Shown here in pieces: positions 17,020 to 27,372 of a stretch of 64,000 nucleotides of DNA; position 1 is the first letter of the stretch; each line of letters begins with the position of its first letter. The notes under the pieces were generated by a model. The model made no database searches. It had not been told where the DNA came from and was given only the letters and a program-made list of their open reading frames with translations. This DNA comes from Halogeometricum limi. Its GTDB lineage: Archaea > Halobacteriota > Halobacteria > Halobacteriales > Haloferacaceae. A program made the translations under genes and the position numbers. The stretch is from positions 620,001 through 684,000 of the forward strand of contig NZ_FOYS01000002.1 in the NCBI RefSeq assembly GCF_900115785.1. The letters are read 5' to 3'.

Positions 17020-17837
17020 AGCTCCACCCCACCGAGGTAGGCCTCCTGCACCGCGGGGTCGCCTCGAATCTCCTCGGGCGTCCCTTCCGCGATGACGCCC
17101 CCGCGGTTGAGCACGACGATGCGGTCGGAGATGCTGAACACGATCTCCATGTCGTGTTCGACGAGGACGAACGTGAGTCCCATCTCCTCTTTCACCTCCT
17201 CTATGAGGTCGACCGTCGCCTGCGTCTCCTCGGGTGACATCCCCGCCGTCGGTTCGTCCATGAGGAGCAGGTCCGGTTCCGCGGCGAGCGCGATTCCGAT
17301 TTCGAGGCGGCGCTTGTCGCCGTACGGCAGGTCCTCGGCGTCGTTGTGTGCCCGGTCCAGTAGCCCGACCGCTTCGAGGGTGTCTTCGGCCAGTTCGTGC
17401 ACGTCGGTGAGCTTGTCCCGGTGCGTGAGGAAGTTGAACCCGAACTCGCCGTGTTCGGCGGCCAGCGCGGCTATCTGTGCGTTCTCCATCACCGTCAGGT
17501 CCGGGAAGATGGAGGCGGTCTGGAACGACTTCGAGATGCCGCGTTGGACCACCTGATGCGGCTCCATCTGGACGATGGACTCGCCCTTGAACAGGATGTC
17601 GCCGCGCGTCGGTTCGAGACGGCGCGTGATGAGGTTGATGAGCGTCGACTTCCCGGCCCCGTTCGGGCCGATGATGGAGACGCGTTCGCCTCGCTTCACG
17701 TCGATGCTCACGTCGTCGGTGGCGACGAGGCCGCCGAACTCCTTGACGAGTCCGCGCGTCTCCAACAGCGTCTCGCCGCTCCGGGACGCGTCGGGCGTCG
17801 ACGTCGCGTCGGACGGCGCGTCCGGGTCGGAACTCAT
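17016..17837 (-). CDS. livG: branched-chain amino acid ABC transporter ATP-binding protein LivG
   Basis: 273 residues: the second ATPase of the importer. After a polar 25-residue head it shows Walker A GPNGAGKST, the LivG-type signature LPYGDKRRLEIG, Walker B LLLMDEPTAGM and the H-loop FVLVEHDMEIVF. SKSFQTASIFPDLTVMEN is characteristic of LivG. The start ATG overlaps the livM stop (ATGA, 17834-17837) and its own stop overlaps the livF start, indicating translational coupling. Confidence 0.94.
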   Translation of the reverse strand: MSSDPDAPSDATSTPDASRSGETLLETRGLVKEFGGLVATDDVSIDVKRGERVSIIGPNGAGKSTLINLITRRLEPTRGDILFKGESIVQMEPHQVVQRGISKSFQTASIFPDLTVMENAQIAALAAEHGEFGFNFLTHRDKLTDVHELAEDTLEAVGLLDRAHNDAEDLPYGDKRRLEIGIALAAEPDLLLMDEPTAGMSPEETQATVDLIEEVKEEMGLTFVLVEHDMEIVFSISDRIVVLNRGGVIAEGTPEEIRGDPAVQEAYLGGVEL

Positions 17838-18994
17838 CGGCGGTCACCCCCGGCGAGACGGCGGACGAGTGCGCGCAGGTCCGAAACCGCCCCCCAGATG
17901 CCGCGCGGGGCGACCCAGATGACCACGAGGAACACCAGTCCGAGGAGCAGGTGCCAGTACGTCCCGAAGTCGTTGATGAGGACGATGTCGGTGAACGGAA
18001 TCGTCAACTGCTGGACCCCGCTGACGATGTTCTCGACGTAGAGGTACAGTCCGGCCCCGAGGATGGGACCGAACAGCGACGCCGTCCCGCCGAGAACGGT
18101 CATGATGACTATCTCGCCGGACTCGGTCCAGTACAGCGACTGGAGGGGGACGTACGACCCGTGGATGGTAAAGAGGCTCCCGGCGATACCGGCGAACGCG
18201 CCCGAGATGATGAACGCCATCAGCTTGTACCGCCAGACGTTCAGGCCGACGAACTCCGCGCGTTGCTCGTTCTCGCGGATGGCGCGGAACACCATCCCGT
18301 ACGGCGAGTTGAGGATGCGGTACGCCGCCGCGACGCTGAGAACGGCGATGACGCCGACGAACAGGTACATCCAGTTGCCGATGAGAGTTCCAGCCACCGA
18401 CGGCAGGTCCGATTCGAGGTGGAAGACGCCGAACAACGGCGTGACGGAGATGCCGGTCAGGCCGTTCTCGCCGCCGGTGAGGAAGGCGAGTGGGGCCGCC
18501 GACATGTAGTACAGCATCTGCGCGAACGCGAGCGTGAGGATGCTGAAGTAGATGCCGCCGCGCCGAAGCGAGAGGAAGCCGAGCACCCACGCCAACAGGA
18601 CGGCGAAGGCGGTGCCTGCGACGACCATCACGATGGGGTCCGCCGAGACGGTGTTCGCCACGATGCCCGCGGCGTACGCCGCGCCGCCCCAGAAGGCGGC
18701 GTGACCGAACGAGAGCAGGCCGGTGTAGCCCAACAGCAGGTCGAAGCCGACGGCGAAGATGCCCCAGATGAGGATGAGCGTCGCCAGCGACTGGTAGCCG
18801 AGCAACACGTCGCTTATCACCGGCGCGCGGGAGAACAGCCACGGGAAGATGGCGACGCAGATGGCGGTCACGCCGACCACCGTGGCCTCGCGTTCGCGAA
18901 TCTCCTCCCAGCGGGCGACGAGCGTGTTGTCGGCGATGACGGTGCCGCCGTCGCTCTTAGTACTGCTCTCGCCCGTCGTGTTACGGTCGCTCAT
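17834..18994 (-). CDS. livM: branched-chain amino acid ABC transporter permease LivM
   Basis: 386 residues with a polar head of about 35 residues and eight to ten membrane helices. It is one half of the transmembrane pathway. Recognisable LivM segments are DLLLGYTGLLSFGHAAFWGG and the cytoplasmic coupling helix ENEQRAEFVGLNVWRYKL, followed by TVLGGTASLFGPILGA. The ATG at 18994 overlaps the livH stop by four bases. Confidence 0.94.
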   Translation of the reverse strand: MSDRNTTGESSTKSDGGTVIADNTLVARWEEIREREATVVGVTAICVAIFPWLFSRAPVISDVLLGYQSLATLILIWGIFAVGFDLLLGYTGLLSFGHAAFWGGAAYAAGIVANTVSADPIVMVVAGTAFAVLLAWVLGFLSLRRGGIYFSILTLAFAQMLYYMSAAPLAFLTGGENGLTGISVTPLFGVFHLESDLPSVAGTLIGNWMYLFVGVIAVLSVAAAYRILNSPYGMVFRAIRENEQRAEFVGLNVWRYKLMAFIISGAFAGIAGSLFTIHGSYVPLQSLYWTESGEIVIMTVLGGTASLFGPILGAGLYLYVENIVSGVQQLTIPFTDIVLINDFGTYWHLLLGLVFLVVIWVAPRGIWGAVSDLRALVRRLAGGDRR

Positions 18995-19977
18995 GGTGCC
19001 ACCTCCTCGTTACCGAAGATGCCCTGCGGCCTGACGAGGAGGATTATCGCCGCGATGGCGTACAGCCCCACCTGCGACCACGGCGAGAAGTTGAGCGTGA
19101 ACGACGCGATGGTGACGGAAGGCAGTCCGATGAGCGTCGCCTGCGTGAGTCCGATGATGAGACCGCCGACGACCGCTCCCGTGATGGTTCCCACGCCGCC
19201 GATGACGACGGTGAGGAACGCGGGGACGAGGATGTTCATCCCGACGGTGGGGTTGACGACGTTCAACGGGCCGCCGACGACGCCGGCGACGCCCGCGAGG
19301 GCGGCACCGATGCCGAAGACGACGAGGTACGGGCGCGATATCTTGATGCCGAGCAGGCGGACCATCTCGGCGTCGCGCGTTCCCGCGCGGACGACCAGCC
19401 CGAAGTCCGTGTGCTCGACGAGGAGGTAGACGATGCCCACGAGGACGGCCGTGATGGCGATGACCCACAGCCGCCAGCGCGGGAAGCTCCCGACGATGGG
19501 CAGTTGCATGGGGCCGGAGACGGGGATGACAGAGAGGATGTACTCCGGTTGGGTGAACGGGAGGCTGTTGCTCCCGAACAGCACGCGGAACAGTTCCTGC
19601 ACGACGATGGCGAGTCCGAACGTGACCAGAATCTGGTCGGTGTCGGGCCGGTCGTAGAACGAGCGAGCGAGGAACCGCTCCATCAGGAGGCCGACGGCGA
19701 AGACGAAGAGTGGGACCAAGATGAGCGCCGCCAGGAAGCCCCAGCCGAGGCCGAACTCCCCGTACCCCCACTCCTGTAGCTTGCCCGACGAAAGCGTGAC
19801 GTCGAGTGCGATGAACAGCCCCGCGTACGTCCCGACGAGGTAGAGCGCACCGTGCGCGAAGTTGACGAACTTGAGCGTCCCGAGGATGATAGAGAGGCCG
19901 ACGGCGAGCAGAACGTAGATGGCCCCCTGTTGCAGTCCGTTCAGGAGGATGACGGCGAGCTCGGAGACGATGCTCAT
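18991..19977 (-). CDS. livH: branched-chain amino acid ABC transporter permease LivH
   Basis: 328 residues with about eight membrane helices. It pairs with LivM to form the channel. Family marks are GLQQGAIYVLLAVGLSII, KFVNFAHGALYLVGTY and the coupling segment GTRDAEMVRLLGIKI, then FLTVVIGGVGTITGAVVGG. The ATG is at 19977; the livK stop lies 124 bases upstream, a gap that may hold processing or attenuation signals, as the binding protein is normally needed in excess. No clear hairpin is seen there. Confidence 0.94.
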   Translation of the reverse strand: MSIVSELAVILLNGLQQGAIYVLLAVGLSIILGTLKFVNFAHGALYLVGTYAGLFIALDVTLSSGKLQEWGYGEFGLGWGFLAALILVPLFVFAVGLLMERFLARSFYDRPDTDQILVTFGLAIVVQELFRVLFGSNSLPFTQPEYILSVIPVSGPMQLPIVGSFPRWRLWVIAITAVLVGIVYLLVEHTDFGLVVRAGTRDAEMVRLLGIKISRPYLVVFGIGAALAGVAGVVGGPLNVVNPTVGMNILVPAFLTVVIGGVGTITGAVVGGLIIGLTQATLIGLPSVTIASFTLNFSPWSQVGLYAIAAIILLVRPQGIFGNEEVAP

Positions 19978-20101
19978 GACGCCATCCCTCCCGGAGGTAT
20001 CGAACGACGTACCGCACGGATTGTGATGTGTGTTATCATGACAGTATTGGATTCGAGTTTCGGTCTAAAGATTATGAAGGTGACGTTACGGGCGAGCCTG
20101 A

Positions 20102-21496
20102 CTACTCGGCGGGGCCGAGTTCACACTCGGCCGCGGGGCCTTCGTCGCAGGCGTACCCGAGGTCGTCACGGCTCGTGATGTTGATGATGTTGAAGTACCG
20201 ACCGCTCTCCTGTTCGGACTCCGGAAGCCCCTGCACGACCGGCACGTCTCGCTGTGCCTGGTGGTCGCAGGCGCGCATCGTCTCTTGGCCCATCCCGATG
20301 TTGTCGTACTCGTAGCCTTCGAGCTGCTTTATCACCTCGGGCGGGTAGAAGGTGCCCGCGCGTTCGACGGCGGCGGCGTACTGCAGCGTCTGCGCGTAGG
20401 CCAACTGCGCCGGTCCGGATGGGGAGCGGTCGTACTCGTCCTGGAACGCCTGCGTGAACTGGTTCGACGGCTCGTTGTCTATCTGGGAGTCCCACGCCAC
20501 CGTACCGAAGATACCCTCGATAGCGCCGCCGGCCGCCTCGGCCATCGGGCGGTTGTACAGCGGGACGATTATCTCCATGTTCTCGTCGATGCCGGCGTCG
20601 ACGGCCTGCTGGACGGAGTTCGCGCCGTCGAGACCGTAGTGGTTCAGGATGAGGACGTCGGCACCGGAGCTGGCCGCCTCCGAGAGGTACGACTGGTAGT
20701 CGCTGGTCCCGAGAGGCGTCGCCACGGAGTCGACCTGCTCCCAGTTGGCGATCTCCGTCATGAACTGCTCCATCGACTCCTGCTGGGTCTGTCCCCAGTT
20801 GTAATCGGCGTACAGCTGGTAGAACTGGAGGTCCTCGCCGTACTCGTCGCGCACCACGGGTGCCAGCGCCTGCCCGGTCATGTAGGCGTTGAACATCTCC
20901 CGGAAGCCGTAGCGGGCGCAGTCCTTCCCGGTGGTGTCGTTCGAGTGGGTCAGACACGCCATGAACAGGACGTTCTCGTTCTGACAGAGCCCCTGCATCG
21001 CGATGGCGGTCGCAGACGACGACCCGCCGGTGATCATTATCACGTTGTCCCGCTCGATCATCCGAGAGGCGGACTGTCGGGCCGTGTCGGCGTCGGTGGC
21101 CGTGTCCCCGTCCACGTAGTCGACCGTGTAGTCGAGGACGCCGTCGCCGGAGAGGTCGTCGAACTGGCTGTCGACCCAGCCGCCGCCCTCGTTCAGGTGC
21201 TTGACGGCGAGTTCGTACGCGCGGAGTTCGTCCTGTCCCTCGGAGGCGTACGGTCCCGACTGCGGGACGTTGAACCCCAGTACCGCCGTATCTCCCTCTA
21301 TCGGGTAGTTACCGAGTGCGGGGTACTGGTCGCCGCTTCCGCCCCCATCGCCGCCACCGTCTCCGCCGTCGCCGCCGCCACCGTCTCCGCCTCCGCCCCC
21401 TCCGGAACAGCCTGCTAGTCCTGCGATACCAATCGTACTCGCACCGGCCGCCTTTAAGACCGCTCGCCGATCGAGAGTCTTGTTATCCCGTGCCAT
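20102..21496 (-). CDS. livK: branched-chain amino acid-type substrate-binding lipoprotein
   Basis: 464 residues: the external binding protein that delivers substrate to LivHM. Residues 1-30 form a Tat lipoprotein signal, with DRRAVLKAAG as twin-arginine motif and LAGC as lipobox, so Cys30 is probably lipid-modified and anchors it outside the membrane. A Gly-rich linker (about 31-55) follows, then a periplasmic-binding fold of the Leu/Ile/Val or amide family with GFNVPQSGPYASEGQDELRA and ITGGSSSATAIAMQGLCQNE. Substrate cannot be fixed from sequence. First gene of the operon running to 15572. Confidence 0.92.
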   Translation of the reverse strand: MARDNKTLDRRAVLKAAGASTIGIAGLAGCSGGGGGGDGGGGDGGDGGGDGGGSGDQYPALGNYPIEGDTAVLGFNVPQSGPYASEGQDELRAYELAVKHLNEGGGWVDSQFDDLSGDGVLDYTVDYVDGDTATDADTARQSASRMIERDNVIMITGGSSSATAIAMQGLCQNENVLFMACLTHSNDTTGKDCARYGFREMFNAYMTGQALAPVVRDEYGEDLQFYQLYADYNWGQTQQESMEQFMTEIANWEQVDSVATPLGTSDYQSYLSEAASSGADVLILNHYGLDGANSVQQAVDAGIDENMEIIVPLYNRPMAEAAGGAIEGIFGTVAWDSQIDNEPSNQFTQAFQDEYDRSPSGPAQLAYAQTLQYAAAVERAGTFYPPEVIKQLEGYEYDNIGMGQETMRACDHQAQRDVPVVQGLPESEQESGRYFNIINITSRDDLGYACDEGPAAECELGPAE

Positions 21497-21516
21497 GAGA
21501 CTACGCGCGGTTGGTT

Positions 21517-21565
21517 GTTAATAATCGTTTTGTATTATGGTCCTTACCGTATGGTTATAATAATC
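21517..21565 (-). promoter_or_regulatory. promoter region of the liv operon with repeated octamer
   Basis: Read on the minus strand, GATTATTAAC (21526-21517) lies 21-30 bases before the livK ATG, the position of a haloarchaeal TATA box for a leaderless transcript. The octamer GATTATTA recurs at 21565-21558, 39 bases further upstream, and may be a regulator site. The whole span 21511-21610 is strikingly AT-rich against the surrounding genome. Confidence 0.55.
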
Positions 21566-21646
21566 AAAGGAAGATACTATATTGGGTATGATAATATTTA
21601 CCAGACGAATTTCTTCAGAGGAATACTAGCACATTCGACAGTGTAT

Positions 21647-22321
21647 TCACACGACGGTGTCTGCGAGTTCTTCGAGCGACCTCAGCTCTCGGTCGGGGTC
21701 GGCACCGAGTTCTTCCGGCGGGTCGTTGCGGCGGTTCACCCACGCCGTCTTCATCCCCGCGGCACCCGCCCCGGCGACGTCCCACGCGTTCGAGGAGACG
21801 AGGCGGCAGTCCCCGATGGACCGGTCGAGTCGGTCGGCGGCGTGTTCGTACACCGCGGGTGCGGGCTTGAACGTTTCCACCTCCCCGGCGCTGACGATTC
21901 TGTCGAGGTGTTTCATCAGTCCCGTGTTCTCGGCGAGTCGTTTCAGCATCGCCGGATTCCCGTTCGACAGCACGGCCAGTTCGCGCCCGTCCTCCGAGAG
22001 GCGGCGAAGCGTCTCGTCGGCGTCCGGAAACGGCTCCAGTTCGTCGTACGCTTCGAGGATTCGCCGCCGCGTCTCCGCGGAGGGGTCCAGGTCGTAGAGG
22101 GCCAGCGCGTAGTCGAGTCCTCGCGCCGTCAGATTCCAGAACGGTTCGTACGACTCCATGAGGGCCGCGTGCGTCGAGTACCGGAGTTGTCTTTCCCGCC
22201 ACGTCCGTTCGACGCCGTCGACGACGGCACCGGAGACGTCGAGTTCCTCCGAGAGTCGCGTCGTCACCGTCGACGTGTCGCAGAGCGTGCCGTACATGTC
22301 GAAACAGAGTGCGCGAGCCAT
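21647..22321 (-). CDS. haloacid dehalogenase, type II
   Basis: 224 residues of the HAD superfamily. Motif I CFDMYGTLCD places the nucleophile Asp at residue 8, ELAVLSNGNP carries the motif II Ser, and KPAPAVYEHA and LVSSNAWDVAGAGAAGM are motifs III and IV as in L-2-haloacid dehalogenases. By family it hydrolyses 2-haloalkanoates, but many such genes act on phosphorylated metabolites, so the substrate is uncertain. The ATG at 22321 precedes motif I directly. Divergent from the acetyltransferase gene, 123 bases apart. Confidence 0.88.
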   Translation of the reverse strand: MARALCFDMYGTLCDTSTVTTRLSEELDVSGAVVDGVERTWRERQLRYSTHAALMESYEPFWNLTARGLDYALALYDLDPSAETRRRILEAYDELEPFPDADETLRRLSEDGRELAVLSNGNPAMLKRLAENTGLMKHLDRIVSAGEVETFKPAPAVYEHAADRLDRSIGDCRLVSSNAWDVAGAGAAGMKTAWVNRRNDPPEELGADPDRELRSLEELADTVV

Positions 22322-22444
22322 ACCCGACAGTCGAAGCGGGGATGCAAGAAACTCTAGTGCCGACCGGCCGAGCGAACTGCGACGAACTACCAGCCAGAGC
22401 GACTGGCCACGAGCGTCAAGTAAAACGGTGCTGTACTGGACGGC

Positions 22445-23200
22445 ATGGACCTGCGAGACGCGACGACGCAAGACGTCGACCAGATTCGGACCGTGGCACA
22501 CGAGTCGATGAAAGCCTCCTACGGCCACGCCATCGACGAGGAGACGATAGAAGAGGCAGTCGAGGGGTGGTACGACAGCGAGAAACTCGGCGACGCACTC
22601 GAAGACGACAACACGGTGTTCATCGTCGCCGTCGACGACGGAACGGTCGTCGGCTTCATCCAGGCGTACGTCTCGAAAGGCCGCGAGGCGGTCGGCGAGA
22701 TAGACTGGCTCCACGTCCTCCCGGACAACCGAGGCGAGGGTATCGGGAGCCAACTGCTCAAGCGAATCGAACAGGAACTCACCGGCGAAGGCGTCGACCG
22801 AATCGAAGGGCGCGTCCTCTCGGACAACGAGGCCGGCGGCGACTTCTACGCCGAACAGGGCTACGACCAGTCCGACGAGCGAACGATAGAGGTGGGCGAA
22901 CAGTCGTTCGAGGAACTGGAGTACGAGAAACTCCTCGACGTGGACGAGGACCGAGTCCTCACCGAGGAACGGACGACCGAAGACGGCCAGACCGTCTACG
23001 TCGCGTACGACGACGCCGTCCGCGGGTCGAAAGCCCCGTTCTACGCCGTCTTCACCGACGAGAACCGAGAAGAGCGCTACGGCTGGATGTGCGGTGAGGA
23101 CGAGAGCTTCGACATCGCGATGGACACGATGGAACGCATCGAGTGCAACACGTGCGAGAACAAGCGAAAGGCCGCGCGGTGGGACGCCGCTTACCTGTAA
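22445..23200 (+). CDS. GNAT acetyltransferase fused to a Cys-containing DUF5816-like domain
   Basis: 251 residues. Residues 1-150 form a GNAT N-acetyltransferase domain, with the acetyl-CoA loop LPDNRGEGIGSQLL and the C-terminal NEAGGDFYAEQGY. Residues about 160-251 form a second domain seen in haloarchaea as DUF5816, containing WMCG and IECNTCENKRKAARWDAAY, three Cys that could bind a metal. The acceptor molecule is unknown. The GNAT domain probably modifies a protein N-terminus or small amine. The ATG at 22445 fits the first strand. Confidence 0.87.
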   Translation: MDLRDATTQDVDQIRTVAHESMKASYGHAIDEETIEEAVEGWYDSEKLGDALEDDNTVFIVAVDDGTVVGFIQAYVSKGREAVGEIDWLHVLPDNRGEGIGSQLLKRIEQELTGEGVDRIEGRVLSDNEAGGDFYAEQGYDQSDERTIEVGEQSFEELEYEKLLDVDEDRVLTEERTTEDGQTVYVAYDDAVRGSKAPFYAVFTDENREERYGWMCGEDESFDIAMDTMERIECNTCENKRKAARWDAAYL

Positions 23201-23204
23201 ACTC

Positions 23205-24818
23205 CTATCCCTGCCCGACCATCCGGTCTTCGTCCTCCCACTCTCTCTCTCTGAGTTCGAACTTCTGAATCTTCCCCGTCGCCGTCTTCGGGAGTTCCGC
23301 GACGAACTCGATTTCTCTCGGCGCTTTGTACGACGCGATACGCTCGCGCGTGTACGCGATGAGTTCCTCTTCGCTCGTTCCGGGGTCGTCGAGGTTGCCG
23401 TTCGCGGGGACGACGAACGCCTTCGGCGACTCGCCCCACTCCTCGGAGGGAACGGGGATGACCGCCACGTCGCCGACGGCGTCGTGGTCGAACAGCGTGT
23501 CCTCCAACTCGATGCTGGAGATGTTCTCGCCGCCGGAGATGATGATGTCCTTCTTTCGGTCCTGGATGGTGACGAAGCCGTTCTCGTCGACGACGGCGAG
23601 GTCACCCATGTGGTAGTAGCCCTCGACTCGGTCCGAGAACGCCTCTTCGGTCGCCTCGGGTTTGTTCCAGTAGCGGTCCATCACCTGGTTGCCGCGCACG
23701 ACGATTTCACCGACGCTCTGCCCGTCTCGGGCCACGTCTTCGCCGTCCTCGTCGACGACACGGACGTCAGTGCCGAGATAGCCGATTCCCTGCTGTTTCT
23801 TCATCGCGAACCGGTCGTCGCTGTCGTCGTCGAAGAACCGTCGGGCGTCCGAGGTGGTGATGAGCGGTCCCGTCTCCGTCGCGCCGTAGACGTGCATCAG
23901 ATACCAGCCGAACTCGTCTTCGACGGTCCGGATGGTCGCCTCCGGGGGGGCCGCACCGGCCGTGGCGACGCGGACGGGAGCGTCGCCCGCCGTCTCGACG
24001 CCGCCCTGTTCGTCGTAGTAGTCCATCAGCATGTTCAACACCGTCGGCGCGGCGCACAGATACGAGACGTTCTCCTCGCGTACGGTTTCGAACAGCGTCT
24101 CGGCCTGGATACCGCGGTTACAGACGTGTTTCGCACCGTTACCAGTGATGGCGTAGATGTGGCCCCATCCGTTGACGTGGAACATCGGGAGCGTCCACAG
24201 ATAGACGTCGTCGTCGGCGATGTTCTGGTGGGAGGTGGTCAAGTACGCGTGCAGCGTCTCCGTCCGATGCGTCCGGCAGACACCCTTCGGGTCGCCCGTG
24301 GTCCCCGAGGTGTAGTTGATGGTGATGACTTCGTCTTCCGACATCTCCGGGCGGTCGTAGTCGGTGGACTCGGCGACGAGTTCGTCGAACGAGAGCCAGT
24401 CGCCGTCGACTTTCGCCGTGTCGTTGGTGACGAACGTCTCCGTCGGCACGTCGTCTCGAATCTCCTCTATCTTCTCGGCGTACGCGTAGTCGGCGTAGAC
24501 CACCTTCACCTCGGCGTCGTTCAGGATGTACTCGTAGTCCGCGGGAACGAGCCGGTAGTTCAGCGGCGTGTGCACCGCACCGAGTTGCATCGTCCCGTAC
24601 GCGGCTTCGAGGTGGTAGTGCGTGTTCGGGTCCAGCACGGCGACTCTGTCGCCCTTCTCGACGCCGCGGGCGGCGAGTGCCGCCGAGAACCCGTCGGCCC
24701 GTTCGCCGAGTTCGTCGTAGGTGTAGCGTTCGCCGGTGGTCGCGACGACAGCTTCTTTCTCGCCGTAGTACCGCCGTGCTCGGTCCAAAAACTCCGTGAC
24801 GAGCAGTGGTTTCTCCAT
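23205..24818 (-). CDS. acyl-CoA synthetase (AMP-forming), medium/long-chain type
   Basis: 537 residues of the ANL adenylating superfamily. It activates a carboxylic acid to its CoA thioester with ATP giving AMP. Motifs: phosphate loop NYTSGTTGDPKGVCRTH near residue 175, VYGATETGP, YHMGDLAVVDENGFVTIQDR, the hinge KDIIISGGENISS and the C-terminal catalytic Lys in LPKTATGKIQKFELR. FHVNGWGH is common in the AlkK-like medium-chain acyl-CoA ligases. It is probably involved in fatty acid degradation; chain length cannot be read. The GNAT stop lies four bases from its stop, convergent. Confidence 0.92.
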   Translation of the reverse strand: MEKPLLVTEFLDRARRYYGEKEAVVATTGERYTYDELGERADGFSAALAARGVEKGDRVAVLDPNTHYHLEAAYGTMQLGAVHTPLNYRLVPADYEYILNDAEVKVVYADYAYAEKIEEIRDDVPTETFVTNDTAKVDGDWLSFDELVAESTDYDRPEMSEDEVITINYTSGTTGDPKGVCRTHRTETLHAYLTTSHQNIADDDVYLWTLPMFHVNGWGHIYAITGNGAKHVCNRGIQAETLFETVREENVSYLCAAPTVLNMLMDYYDEQGGVETAGDAPVRVATAGAAPPEATIRTVEDEFGWYLMHVYGATETGPLITTSDARRFFDDDSDDRFAMKKQQGIGYLGTDVRVVDEDGEDVARDGQSVGEIVVRGNQVMDRYWNKPEATEEAFSDRVEGYYHMGDLAVVDENGFVTIQDRKKDIIISGGENISSIELEDTLFDHDAVGDVAVIPVPSEEWGESPKAFVVPANGNLDDPGTSEEELIAYTRERIASYKAPREIEFVAELPKTATGKIQKFELREREWEDEDRMVGQG

Positions 24819-24991
24819 CGCATCGATAGTTCACCAACGTCGATGATAAATACAAGGGTCGACGCAAACTCTCCGTCGTCCGCCGCCAATCATAGTGCTA
24901 CGTAGCGATGGGGTCCGCTCCCCACCATATTATATTCATCACTTGAAGCCTGAAGAAAAAGATTTTAGGACGGGTCACGTACAGAGCTTCG

Positions 24992-25234
24992 ATGGCACTC
25001 TCAGAGTACGCTGGACAGTCACCGCGCGGCAACGAAGACGCGACGGTCCTCCGCGTCGTTCCGCACCGCCTCTGGCAACCGGGTCAGACGCGGACCGAAG
25101 CCTGTACGAACTGCGGCGACGAGTTAGTCCTCTCGGAGGAACACCTCATGGTCGTCCTCGAAGAGAGCGGCCGACGGATTCGTCACTACTTCCGCGAGGA
25201 GTCGTGCATCGAAGCGTGGTTGAAAGACGAGTGA
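24992..25234 (+). CDS. small zinc-finger-like protein
   Basis: 80 residues. CTNCGDEL near residue 37 gives one Cys pair and a later Cys in EESCIEAW may add a third ligand after a helix with HYFREE. This looks like a small zinc-binding haloarchaeal protein; partners and function are unknown. The ATG at 24992 follows a TATA-like GATTTTAGG about 30 bases upstream. It stands alone between two acyl-CoA synthetase genes on the other strand. Confidence 0.75.
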   Translation: MALSEYAGQSPRGNEDATVLRVVPHRLWQPGQTRTEACTNCGDELVLSEEHLMVVLEESGRRIRHYFREESCIEAWLKDE

Positions 25235-25261
25235 GACGACCGACCCGGTATCGAAGGTCGT

Positions 25262-27241
<1,980 letters not shown>

Positions 27242-27372
27242 AGGACGTGCTAACTACCGAATCCTGCATGATAAATCTATGCGAACACACAACCGAGAGA
27301 TTGGAAGACGGCGACGGGGTAGCCCCGAACGCGGCCGTCGTCTCAGCCGCGTGACGGGTACGGCGAACGGTC

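Noticed and set aside
16276-17847. A long minus-strand frame joining Arg-rich sequence to LivF
   Set aside because: The part beyond 17019 is livG read in another frame; the real livF start is the overlapping ATGA.
21497-21646. AT-rich stretch as a transferred island or insertion sequence scar
   Set aside because: No terminal repeats or gene remnants; it is short and better explained as the liv operon promoter region.
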